Assembly (NCBI GenBank): GCA_001579985.1
Contig: LRSR01000028.1
Span: 1-58,593 of the forward strand
Length of the DNA stretch: 58,593 bases
Reading direction: 5' to 3'
DNA from: Hypsibius dujardini
Lineage: Eukaryota > Tardigrada > Eutardigrada > Parachela > Hypsibiidae
The position numbers and the translations under genes are program-made. Of the stretch, positions 42,693 through 53,930 are shown piece by piece (position 1 is the stretch's first letter; the number at the start of each line of letters is the position of its first letter). A model generated the notes under the pieces. The model worked only from the letters and a program-made list of their open reading frames with translations, did not search any database and was not told the origin of the DNA.

Positions 42693-43370
42693 TTTTCATA
42701 ATGTTGAACCGCCTCGTCGCAAACCTTCGTCCTACAATCTTACAGACCGAAAAGTTTGTCTGGCTTGCACTCTCCAAGTGTCAATTACCCCTGAGAACTG
42801 CTGTTTTGTACTTGCTGTGAATGGTATTTGAGCAGATCTTTGGCCGACTCTTCCTATACTATGGATTGTCATTTCGGGTTCCCGCCAAGCAGTTCTATAC
42901 CTTGGAATTGTCCAAGGATTTGGGCGTAGAACTGTAAAAATTCGACCGGTGTCATCGTATCCAACCGAAATTGACGACTTTTACCGTTCACTTGGGGTTT
43001 GCAGAGCCGCAAGGACAGACTAATTTGGCACTGAGGGAGTATTACAAAAAGATTTCAAACGTCCACCGGGTTTGGGATTGATTTTGAGACAAAATATGTC
43101 ATCCCCACGCGCGCAGGGTGTACACATTACAGCAAAAATGTATGCTCCAATTTCTTTCTACATCAATGGGCTACAAACTGTGTGCTCAAAAGTAGAACTT
43201 AAAAGTCGTCGCGGCCTTGCTGTGTAATATTTTGTGGACTCCGGTGGGAATTGTTCGTGGCCCATTGCAGTTCGGAATAATATTATTTATTCTCGTGAAA
43301 CTCCAACAAATCGCTCTTGCGCGCCATGCTGATTTTTATGAAAAGATTTGAAACAGCTACTGTTACGGCC
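42693..43370 (+). pseudogene. Decayed paralogue of the multi-pass membrane gene, copy 2
   Basis: The + strand reads LNRLVANLRPTILQTEKFVW, LPLRTAVLYLLWMVFEQIFG, then RLFLYYGLSFRVP and TLELSKDLGVE before a stop. The 31-kb gene has LYTLWIVFNRLFLHYGLSFL and TLELSKFSGI at this place. Further on, ILWTPVGIVRGPLQFGIILF and ILVKLQQIA form a hydrophobic stretch at the position of the exon-3 helix. Several stops and frame changes interrupt it. It is closer to the 35.7-kb remnant than to the 31-kb gene. Confidence 0.68.
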
Positions 43371-43807
43371 TGATATTAGGCTACCTTGAGCCACAAACTC
43401 AACTCGATCACATTGTTGGTTTTTATGAAGACTCAATCTTGATGACTTCTCAAATTCAAATAAATCGTGATATGTCGCGATTCGTGATTCTCATTCTTTC
43501 CGATTCAGTTTGTCTTTTTGCACGTTTTAGTTTCAACCTAGTTTAATTTATGAGACAGTCCAGCACTTATAGAGCAGACTGTCACCAAACTGGTTGCGAG
43601 CATCATGCAGCACACGGAGAAGCTATGCACCGCGAAGCGAAGAGCACTTTTCAAAAAGCAATTTTAATGACAAAATCTGTCAGGTTATTGGGCACTGTAT
43701 CTCCCGTAAAGGCACCCGCAGAATCAAAATTCTTCGCTGCGTTATTGTGGCGGTTTATCCAAAACAGGTTTTTGTTTTCCGGAATGAATTCTTTTTTTGG
43801 TACCAAA
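43370..43807. other. Duplicated non-coding block, left half
   Basis: Matches 36121-36568. It continues at 47130 on the far side of the 3.3-kb insertion. Confidence 0.6.
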
Positions 43808-44273
43808 CCCTAATACAAATTTTTGTATGTGCCGAATTCGGGACGAATAAAAATCCACACTTTCTGCGGGATTTTTTCCCGGACAAAAATGTAACCCTTA
43901 ATTTAGTACATTAGATGTCTGTTCCGGACATTTTTTACCCTGCGGACAATTGTGCTAGAAATATTTTGTCTTGAATTTGCCGGGTGATAAACTTTGTCCG
44001 TAAAAACTCATGACCGATCCGGCAAAAAAATAGACAAATACGTAACATTTTTTCCCTTTTTTCGCATTAAAAAGTTTTATACGTGTCATGACGAATGCAT
44101 TACATTTGCATTATTTATATGTCAGGTGCGAAAACACTTTGCCGACGCGTATTAGAGACACTTGATGGGTTGAAAAAGCAGTACGTAGTGACCTTGAAGA
44201 ATGAAGTCTAAAGCACTGCTCGATGCACACTATAAACTGCAATAAATATCGTTAGTAAAGCAAACTAAGGATA

Positions 44274-45085
44274 TCATTTATCGTAAGAACACGATGGATG
44301 CATCCGGTCATTGAAGACCTTGCACCACACTCTCTTGAGGTGCTTCTTCGTTGGCATTTCTTGGTCCCACTTGGTGTGCAAATATTTCCGAGTGTTGTTG
44401 TTTCGGACGATGGATAGATGACCTGTAGCGAGAAACGTTGGGCTAAGGAATTTCAGTTTCTTTATGGGGATGGTCATTTAGATACCTCATTCTTTAAAAA
44501 TAAATATTATATAGATAATCTCAAAAACTTAAGATGCTATCAATACAGTTCCAATTATAGTTTCAATTATAGCTTCTCTCGTAGTATCTAAATCGTAGAA
44601 ATGTGTTAAACGTAACTCAGTATTTTGGAAATAGCCTTAAAAAATTACTCGCGCAAAATGCACAACTGACCCGTTAATAGTTTCAGTTGGATATCTTACT
44701 ATAGAGTACCTTGATGCACTTGCTGCCAAACAGCTTAGCAAATCCGACAGATCGTTGTTTCACCGCGCGAGCTCGAATGATATCAGCAGGTGCAATCAGC
44801 AATTTCCACAACAATTTGTTACCATACTCTTTTAGAGTCCGATTCATTCTCCAGCGACATGAATTCTCCACGACTAACCCACACTGGAGCATCCGTGGTG
44901 CCGATATTCTTGGAAGTCAATAGGTCCACAGCATCCGGTTCGTTCGAAACGAAAAATCCACACCGAAAATTTCTGTAAATTGAAATAAAATGACATCAGA
45001 AGTGACAGAGTGCCTATTTTTTCGAACTTACAAACGCCTTGATGAGAAACAAAACTTTAACCAAACAGAATGCTGTCAAATGGGT
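44274..45085 (-). CDS. Candidate small multi-exon gene inside the 3.3-kb element
   Basis: Minus strand: an ATG at 45085 opens MTHLTAFCLVKVLFLIKAF (signal-peptide-like), then a GTAAGT donor. An acceptor (TTTACAG) lies at about 44975, followed by about 150 bases open in more than one frame, one reading FVSNEPDAVDLLTSKNIGTT then DAPVWVSRGEFMSLENES. An acceptor (CTACAG) at about 44426 leads to HLSIVRNNNTRKYLHTKWDQ and a Cys-containing end to the stop at 44274. The phase of exon 1 fits a different frame of exon 2 than the one with the most protein-like composition, so the gene model is unsettled and may be decayed. No family recognised. Confidence 0.3.
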
Positions 45086-46009
45086 CATTTTGGAGGCTTA
45101 TAGCATTATTGTTATTTCATTAATTTTAGGTTTGTATGTTAAAAAAAAAACTAAAACAGGACAAATGGATTAGAAAATACATAACACTGATGCTGTACTT
45201 GAAGTAACCCTGCAGTTATACTGTCTCGGCGAAATCCCCCTTGATAATTTTAAAGCATCATTAAAGGTACATGAATAATTCTTACTAAGCTTTTCGGGCT
45301 TCTTGAGCCCCTTTCTTGGTATGCAAAATTTTAATGACTGGTCATAGCCGAGGATATCCTCTTTTTCTGCAAAGAAATAAGTGAGATCTAATTAAGTTTG
45401 TAAACCAAACCAAATCCAGGGAAATCAGAGAGTACATACGTTCGTCCAAGGAACTCGAGTCAGCATTATTGCCAATAGTCTCCTGAACTAAAAAATTAAC
45501 ATTTCATAAAACAGATATATGAACAGACATGCGGGGGAGGGGATATTCAGACAGATAAACAGACAAACAAATAGACAGGCAGGCAAACGCGCAATGACAG
45601 ACAAACAGAAGGACTGACAGACAGATAAACGGACACGCGGGGGAAGGGATATTCAAAGAGATAAACAGACAAAGAGACAGACAGGCAGACAGGCAGAAAA
45701 CAGCCAGCCAGTCAGAGAGACAGACATGCAGACAGAGGGAACGATTTACTTTAACTCAAGATAATTATACACGCTGATCAGCGCTCATGAATTAGCAAAA
45801 TAATTAACATTGAGTGCAGGCACAACAAAAACTACATGAAATACAGAGCCCAAGACCTGCATTACCTACAGACAACAGGAGACACGTATATAAGTTACAA
45901 ACAAATGCGGAATGGCAATTATGGATACCTTCGGTTTCAGAGATCACTTCCCGAGCTGCGATTTACAAAGCCGTACAAATTTCTTAGAAAGGTTATAATA
46001 AAGTAAGCG

Positions 46010-46264
46010 TTGAAAGGGGAGCGACCACTGGTCAAACGTATCAAGCAAAGAGATCACACATCATCTAAAGGCAGCAATCAAGTAAAAGTACTGGACAGAC
46101 AGGAAGGCGATCGCGTAATTCTACGTAAAGCTGCCGCCTATTCCACCAGTCAGACAGTGTGTGCCACAGAACCGTGTGCAAACAGAAGCTTTAATCAAGC
46201 TCTGTGCCCGCAAGGAATTCAAGGAGAATTGCCTTTGTTGTATATTACAAGTGAGAATCGTTAA
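46010..46264 (+). CDS. Short frame in the 3.3-kb element, uncharacterised
   Basis: 84 codons, starting with MKGERPLVKRIKQRDHTSSK, basic N-terminal half and five Cys in the second half. No family recognised. It could be part of a spliced gene with the frame at 46467; the only support is that it is open and inside the element. Confidence 0.2.
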   Translation: MKGERPLVKRIKQRDHTSSKGSNQVKVLDRQEGDRVILRKAAAYSTSQTVCATEPCANRSFNQALCPQGIQGELPLLYITSENR

Positions 46265-46466
46265 ATCCAAAAACAAGTAACGATAACGAATTTTGTGTAC
46301 GTATCATACGTTTTGTATTTTACATTGATGCAATAAATTTTGGTTCGACAATATTAGATATCCAAAACGCAAAACGCACTGAAGGTATTTGAATGAAAAA
46401 AATTATTTATTTACAAAGTACGCCTTGATTGAAGATATAAAGATCAAGCACGTTTGCTTTTTTTAG

Positions 46467-46781
46467 ATGGAAAGAAAACCTAAATTTAAGAGATTTGGCG
46501 AAGCCTACATTATAGAAGCGCTGATCGCTGTAATCAGTTTCAACGGTTTTCAAGTGCTAGAGAAATTTGCGAATGGAGTTCTTCTAGTTCAAACAGGTGC
46601 TTTGCCCCTGCGTGTCGGTACCAGCAAAGTTTCTATTCCACATGTATATTTACTCTCGAAAGGTGATGAGTTTAAGGTAATGCGTACTTCTGATGTTATA
46701 AGGCAGCTGATTATTCTGCGGGGCTTTGAGAACGGTGACCTGCTAGTCAGTCCGCCATCTAACCAATTCCGCCCGACCTAG
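46467..46781 (+). CDS. 104-codon frame near the right end of the 3.3-kb element, uncharacterised
   Basis: Starts MERKPKFKRFGEAYIIEALI, preceded by TTTTTTAG, a possible acceptor. It has a mixed alpha/beta-like composition with SFNGFQVLEKFANGVLLVQT and VIRQLIILRGFENGDLLV, more protein-like than the surrounding frames. It ends at 46781, about 350 bp before the right end of the element. I know no matching family; this is a good candidate for a search. Confidence 0.35.
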   Translation: MERKPKFKRFGEAYIIEALIAVISFNGFQVLEKFANGVLLVQTGALPLRVGTSKVSIPHVYLLSKGDEFKVMRTSDVIRQLIILRGFENGDLLVSPPSNQFRPT

Positions 46782-47129
46782 ACATGCAATGTCTGTTTAC
46801 GTTGATCTTTCATTAAAGCAGTTGTATCATTAATGATGCTGTTAAATGCTAAATAGTTTATATCGAGGAAAGAAAAATGTCCGCTCACATATATTCCGCT
46901 CGTCTTTTAATGCTCCCACAAAGTTTGTTCCGTAGTTACACTTAAAAGACCGTTAAGGACAAAACTTATTATATACGATCTTACGAAGGACAAAAAATGT
47001 TCGGTTTTTGTAACTTGTTACAAATAAATCTACTTCCGACTTTATTTGTGTGAGAAGGACACGGTTTTGTCCGGGAATATGTGTGGGAGTAAGTCTGGTC
47101 GGACAAAGGTTAAAATTTTTTTATTAGGG

Positions 47130-47355
47130 AAATGAGGGTGTGACCTGATCCATTATTGAGATCGGGTCTGGCACTGGTTTTTGTCTTGCATATTCCGGGG
47201 TGTAAATTAAATTTCATTTTTTAGCCTGTATTGAATGCCCACATGATCAGGCGTTGTAACATTAAACAAAATTAAAAACAAACAAACATTTGAAGCACTG
47301 CGATCAGTAGTGACCGAGAAATGACGGTTTTAAGTTTGTCTAAAAAGCATTCCCG
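47130..47355. other. Duplicated non-coding block, right half, ending at a breakpoint
   Basis: Matches 36566-36775. At about 47355 the sequence switches to IR intron sequence (matching 20555-20900), so IR-3 is cut here and lacks its last two exons. Confidence 0.6.
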
Positions 47356-48164
47356 AACCCGATATATATCTTTTGAATAATCCCGTATTTATGAGCATTT
47401 TCAATGTAAACCTCGTCATTGTGCTTCCAGAAACTTTTTGAGGGATTAAGGAAAACACTGAAACATTTCATGTTCCTTGGTTTTTAAATGAAAAAAGTCG
47501 ACTTGTTAAAGATGATTGTTCTGACATTGTACCGCCTAAATTCAATCTCTAATCGATTGACTTCATCCAAATATTTGTCCAGGATCAGAAAAGGGGAGCT
47601 CTGAAAAATGTGGCAAAAGTTGGTCCTTCTCATGAAACTCCTACAGATTCGCTACCTGAACCGGACAAATGTTTGGAAGATATCAATCGACTTGAAATTA
47701 TGTGGGATAGTGAAAAAAATGCATGTTCGTCAAAGAATCGAAATGTGTTTCGTTGAAAATCGAGGAAATGAAATTTTCCAGTGTTTTCTCAAGTTTGAAC
47801 TTCCGTGAACTAAAATGGTGAGATAGTTATCATAGATGTTATGAATACGCTTAAGTGGACCCGAGTTCAGAGATTTAATAAGCAATTTGTCGATTATTAC
47901 GACTTGGCCTACGTTGAGTACATTGAATTCAACAGTCGATCCCAACAGGGTGTAGTCAGAATGCAGGAATGACTCCATATCAGTAAATGGCGCTACGGCA
48001 GTAGTGACGGTAAGGAAAAACGGCAGAAGCGAACCAATTGCAATTATTATACTTGTTGACCAGAGAAACCATACGGAGTAAAGCGAAAATACTGAATTTT
48101 TGCGGATGTTGCGGAAACTAATGCCATCTGGAAACTGAAACATATTACAGAACGACAACGTAGG

Positions 48165-48340
48165 TTCTGTCTGTCTCTCTATCTATTTGTCTATGTGTTT
48201 GTCTGTGTGTCTGTCTGTGTGTCTGTGTGTCTGTGTGTCTGTGTGTCTGTTTGTCTGTCTGTGTGTCTGTGTGTCTGTTTGTCTGTCTGTTTGTCTGTCT
48301 GTCTGTTTGTTTGTTTGTCTGTTTGCCTTCATGTCTGCGT
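48165..48340. repeat. (GTCT)n / (GTGTCT)n microsatellite in IR-3 intron
   Basis: A long, interrupted tetranucleotide tract, homologous in position to the one in IR-2. It yields spurious Cys/Val/Ser frames (CLSVCLSV type) on the + strand and Thr/Asp/Gln frames on the minus strand. Confidence 0.95.
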
Positions 48341-49808
48341 ATTTTGAATGTCTGCCAGCCTGCGTCCCTGCCTCCCTCCATGTCTCAAGACAATTTTAGA
48401 TGGAGGATAAATAAAAAGCTTTAGGATAACAATTGCAACCTTTTCCTATCATTGTGGCAAATAAGCCAAAAGCCGTCTCCCACAGTCGAAAAATGATTCC
48501 CCGGAGAGTCAGTTTGACCTCAAGGGCTAGCAAGGCTGCCGCGGTAATGAGTATGGCATAAATGGCAAAAATTGCAGCCAAACCAGCCCAGGTCCCCGTG
48601 CTGGCAACTTGTCGAAAAAGATACGCAAAAAATGCGGCACCACTGACGGCTACCAAATCATTTTGGTCAATCACAATGACGGTGTCGTATTTTCCAATTA
48701 TTGAATCTACAAGGTGAGCGACGTCCGTCCTATCTTTACGCATGAGGAAATTACCAATACCAACCGAAAACGAGGTGTTCACATTAAAAACTGTATCAAA
48801 CAGGCCGTGAAAGCCCGGTCCAGCGTCCCAGTTATACTGAACAAGAGTCAGATTACACCTGAAAATGTACGGAAATCAGTTAATGAGAGGATTGCCCTAT
48901 AATTATGATCAATGATTCCGTCGTTGCCTTTTGGCCTTTTGGCCTTTTTCGCATACTCGAGACGAAGACGTTGACAGATTAAGCCCATTACGTCCCTCGG
49001 AAATGTATCCTGATTAGCCTCCTTTGAAGGAATGAAAAAGGCATTAATTACTTGTATGAAGATACTGTAATGCCGATATAAACATCGGAACTTCGCCTGA
49101 TCATCTGGTCGGGTTGAAATCTCCCTTGGCACTCAGAATAAGACTCGATTTGTTTGGCCAACTTGAGAATAAATGTTGTTTAAATTAAAAATTAATTTGA
49201 AATTGGGCTAAATGAATTCAGATCATTGAATCTAAACAGAATTTAATTTAAATTAATAATTAATCTAAAATTCTCTTGTTGGTTAATTTGAATCTTTAAA
49301 TTAACCCTCTGGTAGCCGGGTGTTTTAGGTATACGGGTAGTGCTGGGTCAGCCAAACTTGGCTTAATGAAGGGAAAGTGCTCAATGATTCGCGGGTGGAC
49401 GAAGCGAATCATTTATCACCTTCCTCGGTACCGCTTTTCGCTATAGGTTACATTAGTAGCGCAACCAGTTTTGCTCGCTCAAATCTTCCGCATATTCCTC
49501 AAGGAATTGGCCAAATTTTAAATTTTATTGGCAGCGAAAATTCTGAGAAGAAATTGTATCGAGAATATTATGGCTGCTCAAAGAATCCAACAGACGCACT
49601 GACTATTGTCTATAAAATCAATCAATCAACGCTTGGAGAGCAGCTGAAACTACAATTGGCATTGATCAGCCAATCAATCAGTAAACTAAAATACACAACA
49701 TCATCCAAATGCAAAAACAGAAATAACTCAGAAGCAGGCCTTGCACAAAACAGTCGTAGATTTTTCCGAGTGCTCGCCACAAACATTTTGCACGCAAGAA
49801 GAGCAAAC

Positions 49809-51744
49809 TAGCCAAGACTGGCGATAGGAGGTGCAGTGCACGCACCGTTTGCGTTTTCCTTTCTCGGCAGAGGACGGATTCGACTTGGAAATTGAGGTAT
49901 CCTGTGAAGTTGGACTGGCCATCATTTCTTTGATGGTTCGCTTTGACGCATGAGAGAGACCCGGGATTTTCAAACGTGTGGATTCGACGAACGGCTTCAC
50001 AAGCTCTTTTCCAAGCTCCTTCAGAAATTCACAGCGGCGTCGGGACGTGGATTTGTTCCACTCAGGATTCAGCTCCGTCCAAATCACGTACGCATTCAGC
50101 CCACAGATGTCCAGATAGAATAATAAAATGCGCATGCGTTAGTTGACTGAAAGAATGAAAGCATGCATGATCAATCAATCAATCAATCGCTCGCCAAACA
50201 AAAAAGTACAAATACAAGTTCACTTCTTATCAATCAAAAATCCATCGATTGTTACTAGGATTATATGTAAGTTAGTCAATCAATAAATCGTTCGAACAAC
50301 TTTGCGCTAAATTTGATATGTTCCGAGTGATCAAGTCAATCAATCGAGCAAATAAAAAGCAAATCTAATCCACTTCCTCGATACCGGTGGGCATTTTACT
50401 CACCATATCGTAGAAGAAAGCCATTGGCCATCTGTTCGTCTTACGCCGAACGCTGTAAGTCCCAACCAGCTGATCCATAGTGTCTACTCCTGACTTGGTA
50501 GCATTATAGACCTTAATGATTTCCGGCTTCTTCTCTATGGTGTCGGCGTCAAACTGGATGCTGTGATGCTGAGAACTCAGAAGTATAACGCATTTGCGAG
50601 GCCGGCAAACATAGGAAACCATGGTAAAATCCTTGGTGAATCCAAAAACAGAAGAGAAAAGGGGGCGGTCCTTCAAGGGTCCCGGCAGAAAATCGCGGGG
50701 AATCTCGCCTCGATTTTTTCGAATAGTGCCGATGAGAGTAATGTTGCGAGACAAAAGCTCCTCCGCAAGCTCCACGCTAGTAAAAAAATTATCCGTAGTC
50801 AGATTCCGGCCCGATTTCTTCCCCAAATACTCGATCAGCCGCAAAACCACCTTCATCCCCTGCTCCTTTTCAGCCAACCCACCAGGGGGTTTTCCGACGT
50901 ACGGCTCAAAATTGCAGCAAAAAAAGGTCTGAGCGCAGGCTAGAATCCACATTTTTAGGCCAAATTTAGATCGAGGTTTCGTCGGAATATACTGCTTGTG
51001 AGCGCATCGGCCACGAAAAGGAAAGAGTTGTTCGTCGACAGTCATGTTTTCGTAAGGAAGAAAATAGAGCCGCAAGGTAGACGTCCACAGGTTGAGTAGT
51101 TCGCGAATATGGGGGATTCTATCAATCTTCAAACGTTCTGGTCGTGCAGATCGATTGTCAAAACGGAAGGCGCAATTGATCTGAACAAATCGAGAACGGG
51201 ACATCACCGCATTGTACCGCGATCGTCCATCTACAGTAGACCACAAATCCTGCAGAGACACGGTAGCGTCCTTGAAGACGCCCATCAAAAGCAGTAGTCC
51301 AACGTACGCGATGAGTTCCGGTGGAAGCAGCTCTTTCCACGAATCGTCATAGCGCTTCTTTCCTTCCGCGTTCGTGTGCAATAGGATGACAGCCTGCATT
51401 TGTACGGTGAAAAACAAATCAAATGCATCCCTTATGGATTTGACGCGATCAGCTGTGTGGGGTTGGACTCCCGGCTTTCCCGACATCTTATTCGCCTCTC
51501 GTGTCTTCCCCGTGTCCAACTCGCTGCGCTCCCAGTTGATTTTTCCGTTTTTCGATCTGAAAGGGTCCTCGTTGATGGAGTAAAAGATGTCGCCATCATC
51601 AAAAAAGTCATCCCCGTCAGACCACTCGTCAAAATCCTCCTCAATCTCCTCAGCTGGAGCGTCAGGTTCATTCAAAATCTCGTCGTCATTCGCCGGAATA
51701 TCATCTTCCCCACTGACGTATTCATCATCATCAAAAAACGGCAT
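49809..51744 (-). CDS. piggyBac transposase
   Basis: Minus strand. First exon from the ATG at 51744 (MPFFDDDEYVSGEDDIPAND; an in-frame ATG at 51793 would add 16 residues) to a GTGAGTAAAA donor at about 50387. It has the acidic N-terminus, then the DDE_Tnp_1_7 domain. The three catalytic Asp residues are in ENMTVDEQLFPFRG, GRNLTTDNFFTSVEL and SGVDTMDQLVGTY. The second exon (up to about 50118, starting near LDICGLNAYVIWTELNPEWN) ends in a Cys/His-rich finger (CVHC ... CSSCVQNVCGEH ... CKAC), as in piggyBac proteins, with its stop near 49731-49809. The junction is not resolved: the nearest acceptor (TTCTTTCAG at about 50148) leads into an in-frame TAA before the expected residues. The catalytic exon itself is uninterrupted. 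Confidence 0.88.
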
Positions 51745-51844
51745 AGTTAGCAAAGGAAAAAGTAACCCAAAAAGCCGTCCAACCAAAAAACCCATACAAA
51801 ACACAACGGAGAACCAAATGAAATGCTAGGGGCGTAGGAGAAGC

Positions 51845-52380
51845 CTAGGGGGCCCATTCCACTGCAGCCAGGTGGGACAGAGTCACGTTGACGGTCCCTC
51901 GGCCCCTTCCGGTTGACGCTTCGCCGCCGTAAATCCCGCGAATGTAGCTCAAGATCGGCTCGGGGTAAACCAAAACAGTGTCCGTTCCTCGGCCCTAAAA
52001 AATTAATACATGCAGTTTAGGGGGTGGGTGGGCGTGGTTAAGACAATGTTGAAATGTCTTCCAAATCGTTCCTTGATTGCTTGATTGAGCCCAAAGTGCT
52101 CGTAAATCAACCAATCTAGCCCTTGTCTTTATGAGAAACTGTTTTCTCACCTGGATCTTGAAGCTCATTGCTTGATAGACGGAAAATCGTGCCGCGGCTC
52201 CAGTTTTTCCACCCGCCGATTCCGCCACAAACCTCGGTAGAGCCTCTGGAAATTCTAGCCTGTGAAAGGAGACCACTTGTAATGGCTGGAAAATGAAACG
52301 AAAGAGATGCAAGCCGTACCCCTTCGCCTGAAATGCCGCGCGCAACAGTCCGACGTGATCTGCCGCCATGCCGTTCAAGT
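51845..52380 (-). CDS. Extra two-exon frame inside the piggyBac element
   Basis: Minus strand, upstream of the transposase. Exon 1 from the ATG at about 52370 reads MAADHVGLLRAAFQAKGYGL, then LEFPEALPRFVAESAGGK and FSVYQAMSFKIQ up to a GTGAGAAA donor (about 52150). An acceptor (TTTTTTAG) at about 51996 leads in phase to GRGTDTVLVYPEPILSYIRG, IYGGEASTGRGRG and VNVTLSHLAAVEWAP and a stop. About 130 aa in total. Composition, GC content and in-phase splice sites are gene-like. Family not recognised. It may be an accessory gene of the element, a captured host gene fragment or chance. Confidence 0.4.
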
Positions 52381-53213
52381 AAATCCAATTAGCCTGTCTT
52401 TCAAGCTGTTATATATTAGCAGGAAGACGTAAATCTAACGGGAGGCGACGGTCGAGAAGGAATTGCTCCAAATGGTGCATGAACAAAGGCTAAAACTCAA
52501 CCGCCAACACAGTGTGGCCCGTTACAAGTGGTCGGTCACATGGTTACGCCAAATGGTAGCGCATCGAATCATTGGGCAGCGATGAAACGGTTTCCTGATG
52601 TTTATCAATTATTAATTCCGCTCCCCTATGTCCAATTATTGACCTCTCAATTGATTTTGCTAGGTATCTGAGTAGGCTGGACCCTATTTAATTTCGTTTA
52701 GGGAAATTTTTTGTTGAAAAAGTTGCAGGCGCCAAGGCAAATGTCGTCCAAGTTTAAGCCAAGGTTGGCTTAACTGATACCCATTACTTCCGAAAAGTTT
52801 TTTCAATTTTTCTTTTTGGAATTCGAAATTCTATTTGCTGACATGATCAAAGGACAAAACCGCAACCGAAAAGACCGAAAACTCAGCCAGTGAATCGCTT
52901 TTGTAACCAAAATTAAGCCAGTGTAAGCTGCCCGGCACTCAGAGGGTTAAGTCCTAAATGTTAAGTTATAATACACTTTTTTTCAGCTGACCAAATTATC
53001 ACGCTATCTCTCCTACGTTCATTGCATATACATCCATAAAAGTAAATTACTCACTTGCTCGACAGCGACCTGAAGTGTTGTCGGTCCCATAGTGGCAATA
53101 TATATTGCGTTATTCAATCGCAGACTTTTGTGACAACGTTCCGTACACGATTCTAGTACTATTCCGGACGTTTGAATGCGTATGTGGTATATTCCGCTCA
53201 GGGGCATCGGCAG

Positions 53214-53930
53214 CTGAAATATAAATCATTCGAACACACAATTCGTCGAGGTTCTTATTCAATGGGGACTGCTCCCACTACCTTTGGGAAGCCAAAATAC
53301 GCAAAAATACATGGTATTGCATACTGACCTCAATCATACATAGCTACAGGTGCTGGATAACTTACATATCTCACCTTCCAGGAGTTGTGGGCATATCTTT
53401 CTCAGGAACCTTCACAAAATCAATACGTTTGCCTTAGGGAACGCCGCCCCTTAACTCCTCAGCAGGTGGCACATAGACTTGATGATATTGCGAGTCGGGA
53501 GAAATACGATCACCACTTGCACATATCAGTTTAGGATCATATTTCTGTTGTACGAGGGCTCTTAAATAAGTAGTGTGACTTAGTACTATCAAGTGGTTTT
53601 ACCTCTGTAGGTCACAACAAATCACGAATTTTATTGTCATCTGTAACTGAATACACGTAAAGCGAGCGAAAGTAAAGAGAGAAGGCCATAAAGGCCAGCC
53701 GATATCCTTGCCACAGTCGCAGTGTCCTATGAAGTTTTAGCGGTACTGAATAACAGGCGGTTTAAATATACGCGCACCAGCAGCCGCCACTGGCGCTGAT
53801 GTCTGTCTGTTGTAGGCACAGCCGCGCATCGGTACTGCGTTTCGATTGTTTTTAAACAGTCAAACATTTTCTTAAAAATATGGATTCCGTGGTGAAATAG
53901 GAAAAGATCTTCTCTTTCCAACAAGGCTTA
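53214..53930. other. 5' flank of IR-3
   Basis: To about 53580 it aligns with the upstream region of IR-2 (22661-23020). Beyond that I see nothing recognisable until the duplicated IR intron sequence starts near 53930. Confidence 0.5.

Larger units (their letters stand above)
43808..47129. mobile_element. 3.3-kb inserted DNA element (CCCTAATA ends)
   Basis: A 3322-bp insertion relative to the uninterrupted block at 36566. Inverted ends: CCCTAATACAAATTTTTGTA and CCCTAATAAAAAAATTTTAA. Flanking AAA on both sides, matching a single AAA in the empty site. Subterminal regions are rich in TCCGGACA / TTGTCCG / GGACAAA words at both ends. Inside are a possible multi-exon gene on the minus strand (44274-45085), two short + frames (46010-46264 and 46467-46781) and a GACA-rich stretch (45540-45730). 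No transposase of a known superfamily is visible. It may be non-autonomous with captured DNA, or a type I do not recognise. Confidence 0.68.
49305..52946 (-). mobile_element. Complete piggyBac element, 3.64 kb
   Basis: TTAA at 49301-49304 and 52947-52950. Inverted ends CCCTCTGGTAGCCGGGTGTT and CCCTCTGAGTGCCGGGCAGC. Subterminal motifs such as CCAAACTTGGCTTAA (left) and CCAAGGTTGGCTTAA (right) occur at both sides. It carries a transposase gene on the minus strand. Comparison with the same intron of IR-2 supports the insertion point. Its well-preserved ends and long transposase frame suggest a recent arrival. Confidence 0.92.
47913..53213 (-). pseudogene. Ionotropic receptor-like gene IR-3, truncated and split by piggyBac
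   Basis: Exons found: 53055-53213 (159 nt), 48957-49021 (65 nt), 48440-48858 (419 nt), 47913-48127 (215 nt). Lengths and phases equal IR-2. M1 is AGLAAIFAIYAILITAAALL; M3 is SVWFLWSTSIIIAIGSLLPF. The S2 exon and the M4 exon are missing: IR intron sequence runs to about 47355 and then stops at a duplication breakpoint. The intron between the first two exons contains a complete piggyBac element (49305-52946). Without S2 and M4 no functional channel can be made unless distant exons are used. Confidence 0.75.

Noticed and set aside
48187-48424. Cys-rich secreted peptide (CLSVCLSV repeats)
   Set aside because: A translation of a GTCT microsatellite in an intron.
49377-49811. 144-codon plus-strand frame at the left of the piggyBac element
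   Set aside because: Opposite strand to the transposase zinc-finger exon and lacking its own features; probably a shadow frame.
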